From Vagococcus sp. CY52-2 (lineage in GTDB: Bacteria; Bacillota; Bacilli; Lactobacillales; Vagococcaceae), in contig NZ_CP093384.1 in assembly GCF_022655055.1 (NCBI RefSeq), positions 62,001 through 126,000 on the forward strand: 64,000 nucleotides of DNA, read 5' to 3'. The notes under the pieces are model-generated. The model saw nothing but the letters and a program-made list of their open reading frames with translations, did no database searches and was not told the origin of the DNA. Numbering within the stretch: position 1 is the first letter of the stretch; each line of letters begins with the position of its first letter. A program made the position numbers and the translations under genes. Positions 35,380 to 55,178 of this stretch are shown here, one piece after another.

Positions 35380-36282
35380 ATGAGTAAACAAACAACAGAT
35401 TATTTAGTTAAAGCTTTATGTTTTAATGGAGAAATTCGTGCGATGGCAACACGCACAACAGAGTTAGTTGCTGAAGCACAACAACGTCATGATACATGGC
35501 GCACGTCAACAGCGGCACTAGGTCGTTCTTTAACAGGAGCCTTGATGTTAGGTTCAATGCATAAAGGTGACGAAAAATTAACTGTTCGTATTCAAGGGGA
35601 TGGTCCAATCGGTGCTATCGTCATTGATGCTGATGCAAAAGGACATGTAAAGGGATACGTTAAAAACCCACAAGTTAATTTACCAGCAAATGCATTAGGA
35701 AAAATTGATGTGCGTGGTGGAGTGGGAACAAATGGATCTCTAAGTGTGGTAAAAGATTTAGGATTAAGAGAGCCGTTTACAGGACAAGTTCCATTAGTTT
35801 CAGGTGAACTAGCTGAAGACTTTACATATTATTTAGCAACATCAGAACAAGTTCCTTCAGCAGTCGGGTTAAGTGTATTAGTTGATAATGAAAATGATGA
35901 CGTTGTGAAAGCGGCAGGTGGATTTATGATTCAAGTGATGCCGTTTGCTTCAGAGGAAACACTAGTTGAAATTGAAAAACGTTTAGCTGATATTCCACAA
36001 GTTTCTAATCTATTAGATCAAGGTGAAACACCAGAAGAAATTCTTTATCGTTTATTAGGGAAAGAAAATGTCGAAATTTTAGATACGATGCCCGTCGAAT
36101 TTCAATGTGATTGCTCTAAAGAACGTTTTTCTTCAGCTTTAATTACCTTAGGAGTCGATGAATTAACCAATATGATAGAAGAAGACAATGGAGCAGAAGC
36201 TGTCTGTCATTTTTGTAATGAAAAATATCATTATACAGCAGAAGAGTTATCAGTATTAAGAGACGAGGCTATGCAGTCTTAA
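35380..36282 (+). CDS. hslO: Redox-regulated chaperone Hsp33
   Basis: A 300-residue holdase that becomes active when oxidants release zinc from four cysteines. The zinc motif is present as [10 protein letters not shown] (CxC) and [10 protein letters not shown] (CxxC) near residues 243-285. The N-terminal chaperone domain shows [18 protein letters not shown] and [14 protein letters not shown]. It acts in the cytosol during oxidative or hypochlorite stress. ATG 35380 is preceded by a modest AAAGAAAG site. It is 15 nt upstream of dusB. Confidence 0.95.
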   Translation: MSKQTTDYLVKALCFNGEIRAMATRTTELVAEAQQRHDTWRTSTAALGRSLTGALMLGSMHKGDEKLTVRIQGDGPIGAIVIDADAKGHVKGYVKNPQVNLPANALGKIDVRGGVGTNGSLSVVKDLGLREPFTGQVPLVSGELAEDFTYYLATSEQVPSAVGLSVLVDNENDDVVKAAGGFMIQVMPFASEETLVEIEKRLADIPQVSNLLDQGETPEEILYRLLGKENVEILDTMPVEFQCDCSKERFSSALITLGVDELTNMIEEDNGAEAVCHFCNEKYHYTAEELSVLRDEAMQS

Positions 36283-36296
36283 GAGGAGGAAACCCG

Positions 36297-37286
36297 ATGT
36301 GGAAGATAGGAAACGTCGAGATTCCTAATCGAGTGGTTGTGGCACCGATGGCCGGAGTAAGTAACTCGGCTTTTCGTGTAACAGTCAAAGAGTTTGGTGC
36401 AGGGCTTGTCGTATGTGAGATGATTAGTGATAAAGGCATTCAACAGCGTAACAAAAAAACACTAGAAATGCTTTATATTGATGAGACAGAACATCCGCTT
36501 AGTCTACAAATATTTGGTGGCAATAAAGAAAACTTAGTCGAAGCAGCTAAATTTGTCGAAGAATACACGACCGCAGATATGATTGATATCAATATGGGAT
36601 GTCCAGTAAATAAAGTCATCAAAGCTGAAGCAGGTGCTAGATGGTTACTTGATCCAAATAAAGTATATGAAATGGTAGAAGCTGTGGCGAGTGCTGTGAG
36701 TATTCCGGTGACAGTGAAACAACGTATTGGTTGGGATGAAGAACATGTGTATGCTGTTGAAAATGCATTAGCTGCTGAAAAAGCCGGTGCGAGTGCAGTG
36801 GCGATGCATGGTCGAACACGCGTGCAGATGTATGAAGGAAGAGCTAACTGGGATGTACTAAGGGAAGTTAAAAAGCATTTAACCATTCCATTTATGGGGA
36901 ATGGTGATGTGAGAACCCCAGAAGATGCAAAACGCATGCTTGATTATGTTGGATGTGATGGCGTAATGATTGGGCGAGCTGCGTTAGGTAATCCATGGAT
37001 GATTTATCGCACACAGCATTATCTAGAAACAGGTGAGTTGTTAGAAGAGCCACACCCAGCTGAAAAAATCGAGACAGCTAAACTTCATTTAGACCGTTTA
37101 ATTCGTTTGAAAGGTGAAAAAATTGGCTGTTTAGAATTCCGTCAACATGCCGCGTATTATTTAAAAGGCGCCCCACGTGCAACCAAAACACGACTAGCCG
37201 TTAATAAAGCGACAACTCAAGAAGAAATGAATCAGATTTTGGATGAGTATGTATTAGTTGTAAAAGAAAAAGGATTAGTCGGATAA
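36297..37286 (+). CDS. dusB: tRNA-dihydrouridine synthase DusB
   Basis: A 329-residue FMN enzyme that reduces uridines in the tRNA D-loop. [15 protein letters not shown] opens the TIM barrel, NMGCPVNKV holds the catalytic Cys, [10 protein letters not shown] contacts FMN or t[27 protein letters not shown] and [13 protein letters not shown] follow. The length is right for DusB. ATG 36297 follows AAGAGGAGG. It lies between hslO and lysS, as in Listeria and enterococci, and is closed by a terminator. Confidence 0.95.
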   Translation: MWKIGNVEIPNRVVVAPMAGVSNSAFRVTVKEFGAGLVVCEMISDKGIQQRNKKTLEMLYIDETEHPLSLQIFGGNKENLVEAAKFVEEYTTADMIDINMGCPVNKVIKAEAGARWLLDPNKVYEMVEAVASAVSIPVTVKQRIGWDEEHVYAVENALAAEKAGASAVAMHGRTRVQMYEGRANWDVLREVKKHLTIPFMGNGDVRTPEDAKRMLDYVGCDGVMIGRAALGNPWMIYRTQHYLETGELLEEPHPAEKIETAKLHLDRLIRLKGEKIGCLEFRQHAAYYLKGAPRATKTRLAVNKATTQEEMNQILDEYVLVVKEKGLVG

Positions 37287-37314
37287 AAAAGGCAAATTAA
37301 CTTGCCTTTTTTTT
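37285..37314 (+). terminator. Intrinsic terminator after dusB
   Basis: AAAAAAGGCAA pairs with TTGCCTTTTTT over a 6-nt loop, starting at the dusB stop codon. Confidence 0.88.
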
Positions 37315-37355
37315 GCTATTTATGGCATTATAGGAGAGAGTAGAATGGCAAATAA

Positions 37356-38865
<1,510 letters not shown>

Positions 38866-38867
<2 letters not shown>

Positions 38868-38895
38868 AAAAGTGAAGAATTTCTTCACTTTTTTA
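38866..38895 (+). terminator. Intrinsic terminator after lysS
   Basis: AAGTGAAGAA pairs with TTCTTCACTT around one base, followed by a T-run. It begins within the lysS stop codon. Confidence 0.85.
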
Positions 38896-39066
38896 TTTTA
38901 TTTTAGTATATAAAATTATCGTTAAACGGTTAATGTTCGTTATAAAAAGAAATAAATAGTTATTAAAAATGATTTATCTAGAAAATTATTTTTTATAACG
39001 AATAAAAACGAATAAAAATCATATAATTTTAATTTAAAATTTGTGAATTTTTTTTTTAGAAAAAGG

Positions 39067-39095
39067 TTGACCTTTCTCTATAATCTTGTTATATT
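39067..39095 (+). promoter_or_regulatory. rRNA operon 1, upstream promoter P1
   Basis: TTGACC (39067-39072), 17 nt, TATATT (39090-39095). AT-rich sequence from about 38900 precedes it and may act as an UP element. The second rRNA operon has no equivalent. Confidence 0.65.
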
Positions 39096-39209
39096 AATAC
39101 ATGTCCTTGAGACACAGCTTTTAAAAATCACAACTTTTAACATTTAGCTAATAGGATTTTTATTCTAGCGAACGAATTTTCAGAAAATTTAAAAAAATTC
39201 AAAAAAATG

Positions 39210-39238
39210 TTGACAAGTTATTATAAACTTGTTATGAT
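39210..39238 (+). promoter_or_regulatory. rRNA operon 1, promoter P2
   Basis: TTGACA (39210-39215), 17 nt, TATGAT (39233-39238). The -10 and downstream leader are identical to those of the second operon. Confidence 0.85.
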
Positions 39239-39408
39239 ATAAAAGTTGTTACGACAACAAAGTTTAGACCTTTGAAAACTGAACAAAGTAAGACGAACCA
39301 AATGTGTAGGGCGTTTCTACTATGTAGAAACAAACCATATTTAGTGAATACAATTCGCTAGCAAGTTTTAAAACAAATGAGCTAAACATCGCAAGATGTT
39401 ATCAACTT

Positions 39409-40972
<1,564 letters not shown>

Positions 40973-41191
40973 ATAATTACGGAAAACACATTACGTTTTA
41001 CTTTGTTCAGTTTTGAGAGGTCTACTCTCAAACAGATTGTTCATTGAAAACTGGATAGTTGAAGTTAGACATCAACATAAACCGAGAACACCGCGTTGAA
41101 CAGTTTCTTTTAAAGAACTGTGAAATGTATTAACTATTATCTATCGCTAGTTAATAGTTAATGAAAAAAAGCTAACCGTAAGGTTAGAAAA

Positions 41192-44104
<2,913 letters not shown>

Positions 44105-44180
44105 AACGGTGGACAATTATATTGATACTAACTTAACATCCAGTTTTGAGTGAATCATCACTCAATAAAAAGCATATAAG

Positions 44181-44296
44181 TGCGGTGACGATGGCAAGAA
44201 GGATACACCTGTAACCATGCCGAACACAGAAGTTAAGCTTCTTAGCGCCGAGGGTAGTGAAGGGTTTCCCTTTGTGAGAGTAGGACGTTGCCGTGC
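44181..44296 (+). rRNA. 5S ribosomal RNA, copy 1
   Basis: TGCGGTGACGATGGCAAG to the complementary GACGTTGCCGTGC end. The conserved CCGAACACAGAAGTTAAGC is present. Confidence 0.95.
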
Positions 44297-44309
44297 TTTT
44301 TGTATTGAT

Positions 44310-44382
44310 GGAGGTTTAGCTCAGCTGGGAGAGCACCTGCCTTACAAGCAGGGGGTCAGCGGTTCGATCCCGTTAACCTCCA
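44310..44382 (+). tRNA. tRNA-Val (TAC)
   Basis: Complete cloverleaf; GGAGGTT/AACCTCC acceptor, anticodon loop CTTACAA. First of seven tRNAs between the rRNA operons. No CCA is encoded. Confidence 0.95.
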
Positions 44383-44391
44383 TACATTTTT

Positions 44392-44464
44392 GACTCGTTA
44401 GCTCAGTTGGTAGAGCATCTGACTTTTAATCAGAGGGTCACTGGTTCGAGCCCAGTACGGGTCA
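44392..44464 (+). tRNA. tRNA-Lys (TTT)
   Basis: GACTCGT/ACGGGTC acceptor with one wobble pair, anticodon loop CTTTTAA. Confidence 0.95.
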
Positions 44465-44533
44465 TTACTATATTAAGCCATAATACGAAAGTTAGTATTT
44501 TTTTGTTGTTTAAAATTCGTATTGATAGAACAT

Positions 44534-44606
44534 GCCGGCTTAGCTCAGTTGGTAGAGCATCTGATTTGTAATCAGAGGGTCGAGGGTTCAAGTCCTTTAG
44601 CCGGCA
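44534..44606 (+). tRNA. tRNA-Thr (TGT)
   Basis: GCCGGCT/AGCCGGC acceptor, anticodon loop TTTGTAA. Confidence 0.95.
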
Positions 44607-44613
44607 TCTATAA

Positions 44614-44685
44614 GCGGAAGTAGTTCAGTGGTAGAACATCACCTTGCCAAGGTGGGGGTCGCGGGTTCGAACCCCGTCTTCCGCT
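44614..44685 (+). tRNA. tRNA-Gly (GCC)
   Basis: GCGGAAG/CTTCCGC acceptor, anticodon loop TTGCCAA. Confidence 0.95.
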
Positions 44686-44699
44686 TTTCATAAGTTCTA

Positions 44700-44785
44700 G
44701 CCGGGGTGGCGGAACTGGCAGACGCACAGGACTTAAAATCCTGCGGTGAGTGATCACCGTACCGGTTCGATTCCGGTCCTCGGCA
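44700..44785 (+). tRNA. tRNA-Leu (TAA)
   Basis: 86 nt with a long variable arm; anticodon loop CTTAAAA in a CAGGA/TCCTG stem. Confidence 0.95.
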
Positions 44786-44794
44786 TCATTAATA

Positions 44795-44868
44795 GCGCCC
44801 ATAGCTCAACTGGATAGAGTGTCTGACTACGGATCAGAAGGTTAGGGGTTCGACTCCTCTTGGGCGCG
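44795..44868 (+). tRNA. tRNA-Arg (ACG)
   Basis: GCGCCCA/TGGGCGC acceptor, anticodon loop CTACGGA. A34 is the position normally edited to inosine by TadA. Confidence 0.95.
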
Positions 44869-44880
44869 TTTAATTTAATA

Positions 44881-44954
44881 CGGGAAGTAGCTCAGCTTGG
44901 TAGAGCACTTGGTTTGGGACCAAGGGGTCGCAGGTTCGAATCCTGTCTTCCCGA
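44881..44954 (+). tRNA. tRNA-Pro (TGG)
   Basis: CGGGAAG/CTTCCCG acceptor, anticodon loop TTTGGGA. Last tRNA before the second rRNA promoter. Confidence 0.95.
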
Positions 44955-44989
44955 TTTTGAGATTTTTCTCAAAAAAAATTAAAAAAGTG

Positions 44990-45018
44990 TTGACAATAAG
45001 ATGACAACTTGTTATGAT
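44990..45018 (+). promoter_or_regulatory. rRNA operon 2 promoter
   Basis: TTGACA (44990-44995), 17 nt, TATGAT (45013-45018). The sequence upstream of the -35 is unlike that of operon 1, while everything from the -10 on is identical. Only one promoter is present, so part of the transcription may come from operon 1. Confidence 0.85.
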
Positions 45019-45188
45019 ATAAAAGTTGTTACGACAACAAAGTTTAGACCTTTGAAAACTGAACAAAGTAAGACGAACCAAATGTGTAGGGCGTTTCTAC
45101 TATGTAGAAACAAACCATATTTAGTGAATACAATTCGCTAGCAAGTTTTAAAACAAATGAGCTAAACATCGCAAGATGTTATCAACTT

Positions 45189-46752
<1,564 letters not shown>

Positions 46753-46971
46753 ATAATTACGGAAAACACATTACGTTTTACTTTGTTCAGTTTTGAGAGG
46801 TCTACTCTCAAACAGATTGTTCATTGAAAACTGGATAGTTGAAGTTAGACATCAACATAAACCGAGAACACCGCGTTGAACAGTTTCTTTTAAAGAACTG
46901 TGAAATGTATTAACTATTATCTATCGCTAGTTAATAGTTAATGAAAAAAAGCTAACCGTAAGGTTAGAAAA

Positions 46972-49886
<2,915 letters not shown>

Positions 49887-49962
49887 AGCGGTGGACCATT
49901 ATATTGATACTAACTTAACATCCAGTTTTGAGTGAATCATCACTCAATAAAAAACATATAAG

Positions 49963-50078
49963 TGCGGTGACGATGGCAAGAAGGATACACCTGTAACCAT
50001 GCCGAACACAGAAGTTAAGCTTCTTAGCGCCGAGGGTAGTGAAGGGTTTCCCTTTGTGAGAGTAGGACGTTGCCGTGC
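49963..50078 (+). rRNA. 5S ribosomal RNA, copy 2
   Basis: Same 116-nt sequence as copy 1, offset 5782 bp; flanks differ. Confidence 0.95.
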
Positions 50079-50089
50079 TTATATTATTA

Positions 50090-50163
50090 TCCGGCATAGC
50101 TCAGTTGGTAGTAGCGCATGACTGTTAATCATGATGTCGTAGGTTCGAGTCCTACTGCCGGAG
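50090..50163 (+). tRNA. tRNA-Asn (GTT)
   Basis: TCCGGCA/TGCCGGA acceptor, anticodon loop CTGTTAA. First of eleven tRNAs after the second rRNA operon. Confidence 0.95.
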
Positions 50164-50187
50164 TTCTTTTAATTAAGGTAAAACTCA

Positions 50188-50277
50188 GGAGAGTTGTCCG
50201 AGTTGGCCGAAGGAGCATGATTGGAAATCATGTAGGCGGTAATAACTGTCTCAAGGGTTCGAATCCCTTACTCTCCG
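50188..50277 (+). tRNA. tRNA-Ser (GGA)
   Basis: 90 nt with a long variable arm; anticodon loop TTGGAAA in a CATGA/TCATG stem. Confidence 0.95.
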
Positions 50278-50301
50278 TATACTAAAAGAAATTATGATAC
50301 T

Positions 50302-50373
50302 GGCCCGTTGGTCAAGCGGTTAAGACACCGCCCTTTCACGGCGGTAACACGGGTTCGATTCCCGTACGGGTCA
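50302..50373 (+). tRNA. tRNA-Glu (TTC)
   Basis: GGCCCGT/ACGGGTC acceptor, anticodon loop CTTTCAC. Confidence 0.95.
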
Positions 50374-50398
50374 TAAAATATAATAGAAACCATAATTA

Positions 50399-50471
50399 GG
50401 TTCCGTGGTGTAGGGGTTAACATGCCTGCCTGTCACGCAGGAGATCGCGGGTTCGATTCCCGTCGGAACCG
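50399..50471 (+). tRNA. tRNA-Asp (GTC)
   Basis: GGTTCCG/CGGAACC acceptor, anticodon loop CTGTCAC. Confidence 0.95.
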
Positions 50472-50476
50472 TTATT

Positions 50477-50549
50477 GGCGCAGTAGCTCAGTTGGTAGAG
50501 CAACGGATTGAAGCTCCGTGTGTCGGCAGTTCGATTCTGTCTTGCGCCA
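50477..50549 (+). tRNA. tRNA-Phe (GAA)
   Basis: GGCGCAG acceptor pairing with TTGCGCC (one wobble), anticodon stem ACGGA/TCCGT, loop TTGAAGC. G rather than A follows the anticodon at position 37. Confidence 0.93.
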
Positions 50550-50552
50550 TTT

Positions 50553-50633
50553 GGAGGGGTAGCGAAGTGGCTAAACGCGGCGGACTGTAAATCCGCTCCT
50601 TCGGGTTCGGCAGTTCGAATCTGCCCCCCTCCA
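50553..50633 (+). tRNA. tRNA-Tyr (GTA)
   Basis: 81 nt with a long variable arm; GGAGGGG/CCCCTCC acceptor, anticodon loop CTGTAAA. Confidence 0.95.
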
Positions 50634-50640
50634 TATTTAA

Positions 50641-50711
50641 AGGGGTATAGTTTAGCGGTAGAACTACGGTCTCCAAAACCGTCAGCGTGGGTTCGATTCC
50701 TACTACCCCTG
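50641..50711 (+). tRNA. tRNA-Trp (CCA)
   Basis: AGGGGTA/TACCCCT acceptor, anticodon loop CTCCAAA. Confidence 0.95.
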
Positions 50712-50721
50712 TTAATAATAT

Positions 50722-50795
50722 GGCGACTGTGGCGAAGTGGTTAACGCACCGGATTGTGGCTCCGGCATTCGTGGGTTCGATTCCCATCAGTCGCC
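50722..50795 (+). tRNA. tRNA-His (GTG)
   Basis: The extra 5' G pairs with C73, as expected for tRNA-His; anticodon loop TTGTGGC. Confidence 0.94.
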
Positions 50796-50805
50796 TTTTT
50801 ATTAT

Positions 50806-50877
50806 TGGGCTATAGCCAAGCGGTAAGGCAACGGACTTTGACTCCGTCATTCGTTGGTTCGAATCCAGCTAGCCCAG
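50806..50877 (+). tRNA. tRNA-Gln (TTG)
   Basis: TGGGCTA/TAGCCCA acceptor, anticodon loop CTTTGAC. Confidence 0.95.
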
Positions 50878-50886
50878 TTTTTTAAA

Positions 50887-50957
<71 letters not shown>

Positions 50958-50965
50958 CTTGTTTT

Positions 50966-51050
50966 GCCGGCGTGGCGGAATTGGCAGACGCGCTGGACTC
51001 AAAATCCAGTGCCCATTGAGGGCGTGCCGGTTCGACCCCGGCCGCCGGTA
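50966..51050 (+). tRNA. tRNA-Leu (CAA)
   Basis: 85 nt with a long variable arm; anticodon loop CTCAAAA. Last tRNA before the terminator. Confidence 0.95.
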
Positions 51051-51060
51051 TAATTTAGTA

Positions 51061-51096
51061 AAAAGAGCTTTGAATGATTTCATTCAAAGCTCTTTT
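51061..51096 (+). terminator. Terminator of the second rRNA-tRNA operon
   Basis: AAAAGAGCTTTGAATGA pairs perfectly with TCATTCAAAGCTCTTTT around a 2-nt centre. Confidence 0.88.
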
Positions 51097-51140
51097 GGTA
51101 TATACAAAGCTAATTAGTATAAATATCTAGATATATTATG

Positions 51141-51165
51141 TATAATAAAGGTCAATATAAGTCAA
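51141..51165 (+). promoter_or_regulatory. -10 box and CtsR operator of ctsR-clpC
   Basis: AGGTCAATATAAGTCAA (51149-51165) is the direct heptamer repeat bound by CtsR (consensus AGGTCAA-N3-AGGTCAA, one mismatch). It starts two bases after a TATAAT (51141-51146), so a bound repressor would cover the transcription start. It gives heat-shock control and autoregulation of the operon. Confidence 0.85.
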
Positions 51166-51199
51166 TTGTTTTATGTTACGTTTGAAGGGTGAGATTTTT

Positions 51200-51664
51200 A
51201 TGCAAAATAAAAATATGTCTGATATTATAGAAGATTATTTAAAAGAACTATTGAAGAATGAGGATATTATTGAAATAAAACGAGCTGAAATTGCTAATCA
51301 ATTTAATTGTGTACCATCACAAATTAATTATGTTATTAACACAAGGTTTACTGTTCCAAAAGGTTATCGGGTAGAAAGTAAACGTGGTGGTGGTGGGTAT
51401 ATTCGTATTGTAAAAGTTAAATTGATAAAATATAAAACCAGAATATGTGAAGAAATTCCAGATATGATAAGTAATGGTTTGACAGACAGTGAAGCATTTG
51501 CTATTTTAAATGAACTGCAAGATAATAATCTAATAACTGTACGTGAAAAGTATTTACTTAATTCAGCGTTTAAATTAACTGGTATTAGTCGCTCGGAAGA
51601 AGAAAAATTATTGAGATCGAACATGATGATTGATGTATTAGAACGACTAACTTATGAAGAATAG
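51200..51664 (+). CDS. ctsR: Heat-shock repressor CtsR
   Basis: A 154-residue transcriptional repressor of class III heat-shock genes. The N-terminal winged helix-turn-helix (NQFNCVPSQINYVINTRF, RGGGGYIRI with the glycine-rich wing) binds the heptamer repeat found upstream. The C-terminal domain senses protein damage through ClpC/McsB-type partners or heat. ATG 51200 is preferred because AAGGGTGAG lies 7 nt upstream; the in-frame ATG at 51173 overlaps the operator region and lacks a site. clpC follows 11 nt after its stop. Confidence 0.94.
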   Translation: MQNKNMSDIIEDYLKELLKNEDIIEIKRAEIANQFNCVPSQINYVINTRFTVPKGYRVESKRGGGGYIRIVKVKLIKYKTRICEEIPDMISNGLTDSEAFAILNELQDNNLITVREKYLLNSAFKLTGISRSEEEKLLRSNMMIDVLERLTYEE

Positions 51665-51675
51665 GAGTGATAGGT

Positions 51676-54132
51676 ATGGGTGAATTATTTACTAAAAGGG
51701 CTAATGAAGTTCTGAATCTTGCACAAGAAAGTGCTAAATATTTTAGACATGATGTAGTTGGAACAGAGGATTTGTTACTTGCTTTAGCGAAGGAACCAAG
51801 AGGTATTGGTGGAAAAGTAATGAGATATTTTGATATTGATGATACTTATCTGTTTGAGGAAGTTGAACAGATTGTTCAATATGGACGTTATAAATCTAAA
51901 GAAAACGAATTGCTTCCTTATTCTCCGCGAACTAAGGATGTGTTAGCTTTCGCAGGTGAAGAGGCTAAACGACTAGGGGCGCCAAGCATTGGAACAGAAC
52001 ACATTTTACTTGCTTTGGTTAGAGAAGATACATTATTATCTGCTAGAATTTTAAAAAATTTAGGAGTGGAACTTCCCAAGTTACGCAAAGATATAATGAG
52101 AAGAATTGGTATTACAGACAATAATAAAAATGGTAAAAATAGAAAAGCGATTAAGAATTCAGTTGGTGAAGGGACTCCTACACTAGATTCTTTGGCACGA
52201 GATTTGACACAGAGTGCTAGAGAAAAACGATTAGATCCTTTAGTTGGTCGCGAGATAGAAGTTGAACGATTGATACAAATTTTAAGTCGTCGAACTAAAA
52301 ATAATCCGGTACTTGTTGGAGAACCTGGTGTTGGGAAAACAGCTATTGCTGAAGGTTTAGCGCAACGGATTATCGAATCTAATGTACCAAAAGATATGCA
52401 AAATAAACGTGTGATGATGCTTGATATGGGAGCAGTAGTTGCTGGGACTAAGTATCGTGGTGAATTTGAGGATCGCATGAAAAAATTGGTGGATGAAATT
52501 TACCATGATGGCGAAGTTATTTTGTTTATTGATGAATTACATACGTTGATTGGTGCTGGTGGTGCTGAAGGAGCGATTGATGCATCTAATATTTTAAAAC
52601 CTGCATTAGCACGTGGAGAACTTCAAACAATAGGGGCAACAACATTAGATGAATATCAAAAATATATTGAAAAAGATTCTGCGTTAGAGCGCCGATTTGC
52701 TAAAATTATGGTTGATGAACCCACTGAAGAAGAAACCATTGATATTTTGACAGGGTTGAAATCTCAGTATGAAGAACATCATCAAGTAACCATAACTCAA
52801 GAGGCTGTTGAAGCAGCTGTAAAATTATCTATTCGTTACATTAATGATCGTCAGCTTCCTGATAAAGCTATTGATTTGATAGATGAGGCAGCTGCCAAAG
52901 TACGCTTGAACCAAACGGAAAAACCATCTCCAATAGTGAAACAACAACGGGTATTAGCTGATATCTATAAGGAAAAAGAAGAAGCGATTATCTCACAAAA
53001 ATTTGCCGAAGTGGTTGAAATTCGAGAGATAGAAAAGAAAGCCTTAAAAAAATTAGCAAAATTAGTTGAAAAACAAGAAAAAGAATCAGCTGGTTATACA
53101 CAAAAATTGACCGAAGAAGATATTGAATCTGTCATTTCTCAATGGACTGGTATTCCTTTAACACAGTTAGAGAAAAAAGAGAGTGAACGATTACTTGATT
53201 TAGAAAAGGTTATGCATGAACGTGTTATCGGCCAAGAAGAGGCTGTAGAATCTGTTTCACGTGCTATTCGACGTGCGAGAAGTGGGTTGAAGAGTCCAAA
53301 TCGTCCAATTGGGTCATTTATGTTTTTAGGGCCAACAGGTGTTGGAAAAACAGAATTAGCTAAAACAATTGCTGAAGTGATGTTTGGTTCAGAAGATGCC
53401 TTGATTCGAGTGGATATGTCTGAATTTATGGAAAAACATAGTACAAGTCGTTTAGTCGGCTCCCCTCCAGGGTATGTTGGTTATGATGAAGGAGGACAAT
53501 TGACTGAGCGAATCCGTCAAAAACCATATTCTGTTGTATTACTTGATGAGGTAGAAAAAGCCCATCCTGATGTGTTTAATGTGTTGTTGCAAGTACTAGA
53601 TGATGGGCATTTAACTGATGCCAAAGGTCGTAAAGTAGATTTTAAAAATACAATTATTATCATGACATCAAATATCGGCGCTACTTCTTTACGAGATGAA
53701 AAGACTGTTGGATTTGGTGTAGCAGATGAAACCAAAGATTATAAAGCGATGAAATCTCGTATATTAGAAGAATTGAAAAAATCATTTAGACCGGAATTTT
53801 TAAATCGTGTAGATGAAGTGGTCGTATTCCACTCATTAAATAAACAACAATTACATGATATCGTGAAAATCATGTCTAAAGATGTTGTTGAGAGATTAAA
53901 AGAACAAGATATTACATTAAAATTAACTTCAGCAGCTATTGATGTTATCAGTAGTGAAGGGTTTGATCCGGAATACGGAGCTCGTCCAATTCGTCGTGCT
54001 TTGCAAAAAGAAGTCGAAGATAGACTAAGTGAATTACTCTTGTCAGGTGAACTTCAAACAGGAGATATAGTGACTCTTGGTGCATCAAAAGGGAAAATTA
54101 ATACAAAAGTAAAAAAGGTAGAAAAAGTGTAA
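51676..54132 (+). CDS. clpC: ATP-dependent Clp protease ATPase subunit ClpC
   Basis: An 818-residue HSP100 unfoldase that feeds substrates to ClpP. The double Clp-N domain (about 1-145) is followed by AAA-1 with Walker A GEPGVGKT (about 215) and [17 protein letters not shown] short coiled-coil middle domain (about 405-470) and AAA-2 with GPTGVGKT (about 555) and [13 protein letters not shown] complete it. The mcsA/mcsB genes found between ctsR and clpC in Bacillus and Staphylococcus are absent, as in streptococci and enterococci. ATG 51676 lies 8 nt after AGGAG. Confidence 0.95.
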   Translation: MGELFTKRANEVLNLAQESAKYFRHDVVGTEDLLLALAKEPRGIGGKVMRYFDIDDTYLFEEVEQIVQYGRYKSKENELLPYSPRTKDVLAFAGEEAKRLGAPSIGTEHILLALVREDTLLSARILKNLGVELPKLRKDIMRRIGITDNNKNGKNRKAIKNSVGEGTPTLDSLARDLTQSAREKRLDPLVGREIEVERLIQILSRRTKNNPVLVGEPGVGKTAIAEGLAQRIIESNVPKDMQNKRVMMLDMGAVVAGTKYRGEFEDRMKKLVDEIYHDGEVILFIDELHTLIGAGGAEGAIDASNILKPALARGELQTIGATTLDEYQKYIEKDSALERRFAKIMVDEPTEEETIDILTGLKSQYEEHHQVTITQEAVEAAVKLSIRYINDRQLPDKAIDLIDEAAAKVRLNQTEKPSPIVKQQRVLADIYKEKEEAIISQKFAEVVEIREIEKKALKKLAKLVEKQEKESAGYTQKLTEEDIESVISQWTGIPLTQLEKKESERLLDLEKVMHERVIGQEEAVESVSRAIRRARSGLKSPNRPIGSFMFLGPTGVGKTELAKTIAEVMFGSEDALIRVDMSEFMEKHSTSRLVGSPPGYVGYDEGGQLTERIRQKPYSVVLLDEVEKAHPDVFNVLLQVLDDGHLTDAKGRKVDFKNTIIIMTSNIGATSLRDEKTVGFGVADETKDYKAMKSRILEELKKSFRPEFLNRVDEVVVFHSLNKQQLHDIVKIMSKDVVERLKEQDITLKLTSAAIDVISSEGFDPEYGARPIRRALQKEVEDRLSELLLSGELQTGDIVTLGASKGKINTKVKKVEKV

Positions 54133-54137
54133 CAAAC

Positions 54138-54170
54138 AAGCGTTAGTTAGTTAAATAACTAGCGCTTTTA
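54138..54170 (+). terminator. Terminator after clpC
   Basis: AAGCGTTAGTTA pairs with TAACTAGCGCTT (one G-T) with a short T-tail. Confidence 0.65.
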
Positions 54171-54245
54171 CCTTGTGAAAGATTGCGGTTTATCTATGCA
54201 ATATGTTAGGATAAAAAGTGTTTATAAAGGATAGGAGTGTCTAGA

Positions 54246-55166
54246 ATGATAGAGATAAGTACGACAGTGGACTCATTAGAACAGGCACGTCAACTGGTCG
54301 AATTGGATATTGATGTAATTTGTTTTGGAGAAGAAGAATTTGGGTTACGTTTACCGCATTATTTCACAAGAGAAGAAATGACTGAATTGGTTCAATTAGC
54401 TCATAGCAAAGGAAAAAAAGCACGTGTAGCAGTAAGTGCCATTATGCATCCAGATAAAATGGAGCTTATTCCTGAATATTTGGTTTTTTTAGAATCAATT
54501 GGAGTAGATGATATTATTGTAGGCGATCCTGGTGTGATTTATGTCTTACAACGAGATGGATATAAACTACCTTATGTATATAATGCTGAAACAATGGTGA
54601 CTAGTTCAAGGCAAGTAAACTTTTGGGCAAAACGTGGGGCAACTGGTGCAATTTTAGCTAGAGAAATTCCATTTGAGGAGTTGCAACAAATTGCCAAAGA
54701 TACGCAAGTCTTTACTGAAGTTTTAGTGTATGGTGCGACGTGTATCCATCACTCAAAACGCCCATTGATTACAAATTATTTTAATTTTACGAAGCAACAA
54801 GACAATGTTTCTAAAGAAGATGGGTTGTTTATATCTGAACCTAAAGATGAAGAAACGCATTATTCTATTTTCGAGGATAAGCATGGGACACACATTTATG
54901 CCACAAATGATGTAGACTTAATGTTTGAATTAAAAGAATTATATGATGCTGGTTTAAGACATTGGAAATTAGATGGTATGTATACTCCTGGGGAAGATTT
55001 TGTGAGTATTGTTTCAAGTTTTATTACAGCTAAAAAAGCGTTGATTGGAGACACTTGGGCACAGGATTTGGCAAAATCGCTACAAAAAACGATTATGGAA
55101 CATCATCCAAAAGGAAGAAGTTTGGATACTGGCTTTTATTATTTAGATCCTGAGGAAATAAAATAG
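54246..55166 (+). CDS. trhP1: U32 family protein, tRNA U34 hydroxylation type (YrrN-like)
   Basis: A 306-residue TIM-barrel protein of the U32 'peptidase' family. In Bacillus the pair YrrN/YrrO (TrhP1/TrhP2) is needed for prephenate-dependent hydroxylation of U34 in tRNA; protease activity is doubtful. TQVFTEVLVYGATCIHHSKRP is the family core (position about 160-180), and GLRHWKLDGMYTPGEDFV lies near the end. It lacks the full Cys-rich U32 signature of the second protein. ATG 54246 follows AGGAG; the GTG at 54237 overlaps that site. It is 12 nt upstream of its partner. Confidence 0.82.
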   Translation: MIEISTTVDSLEQARQLVELDIDVICFGEEEFGLRLPHYFTREEMTELVQLAHSKGKKARVAVSAIMHPDKMELIPEYLVFLESIGVDDIIVGDPGVIYVLQRDGYKLPYVYNAETMVTSSRQVNFWAKRGATGAILAREIPFEELQQIAKDTQVFTEVLVYGATCIHHSKRPLITNYFNFTKQQDNVSKEDGLFISEPKDEETHYSIFEDKHGTHIYATNDVDLMFELKELYDAGLRHWKLDGMYTPGEDFVSIVSSFITAKKALIGDTWAQDLAKSLQKTIMEHHPKGRSLDTGFYYLDPEEIK

Positions 55167-55178
55167 GAGAGAATAAAG

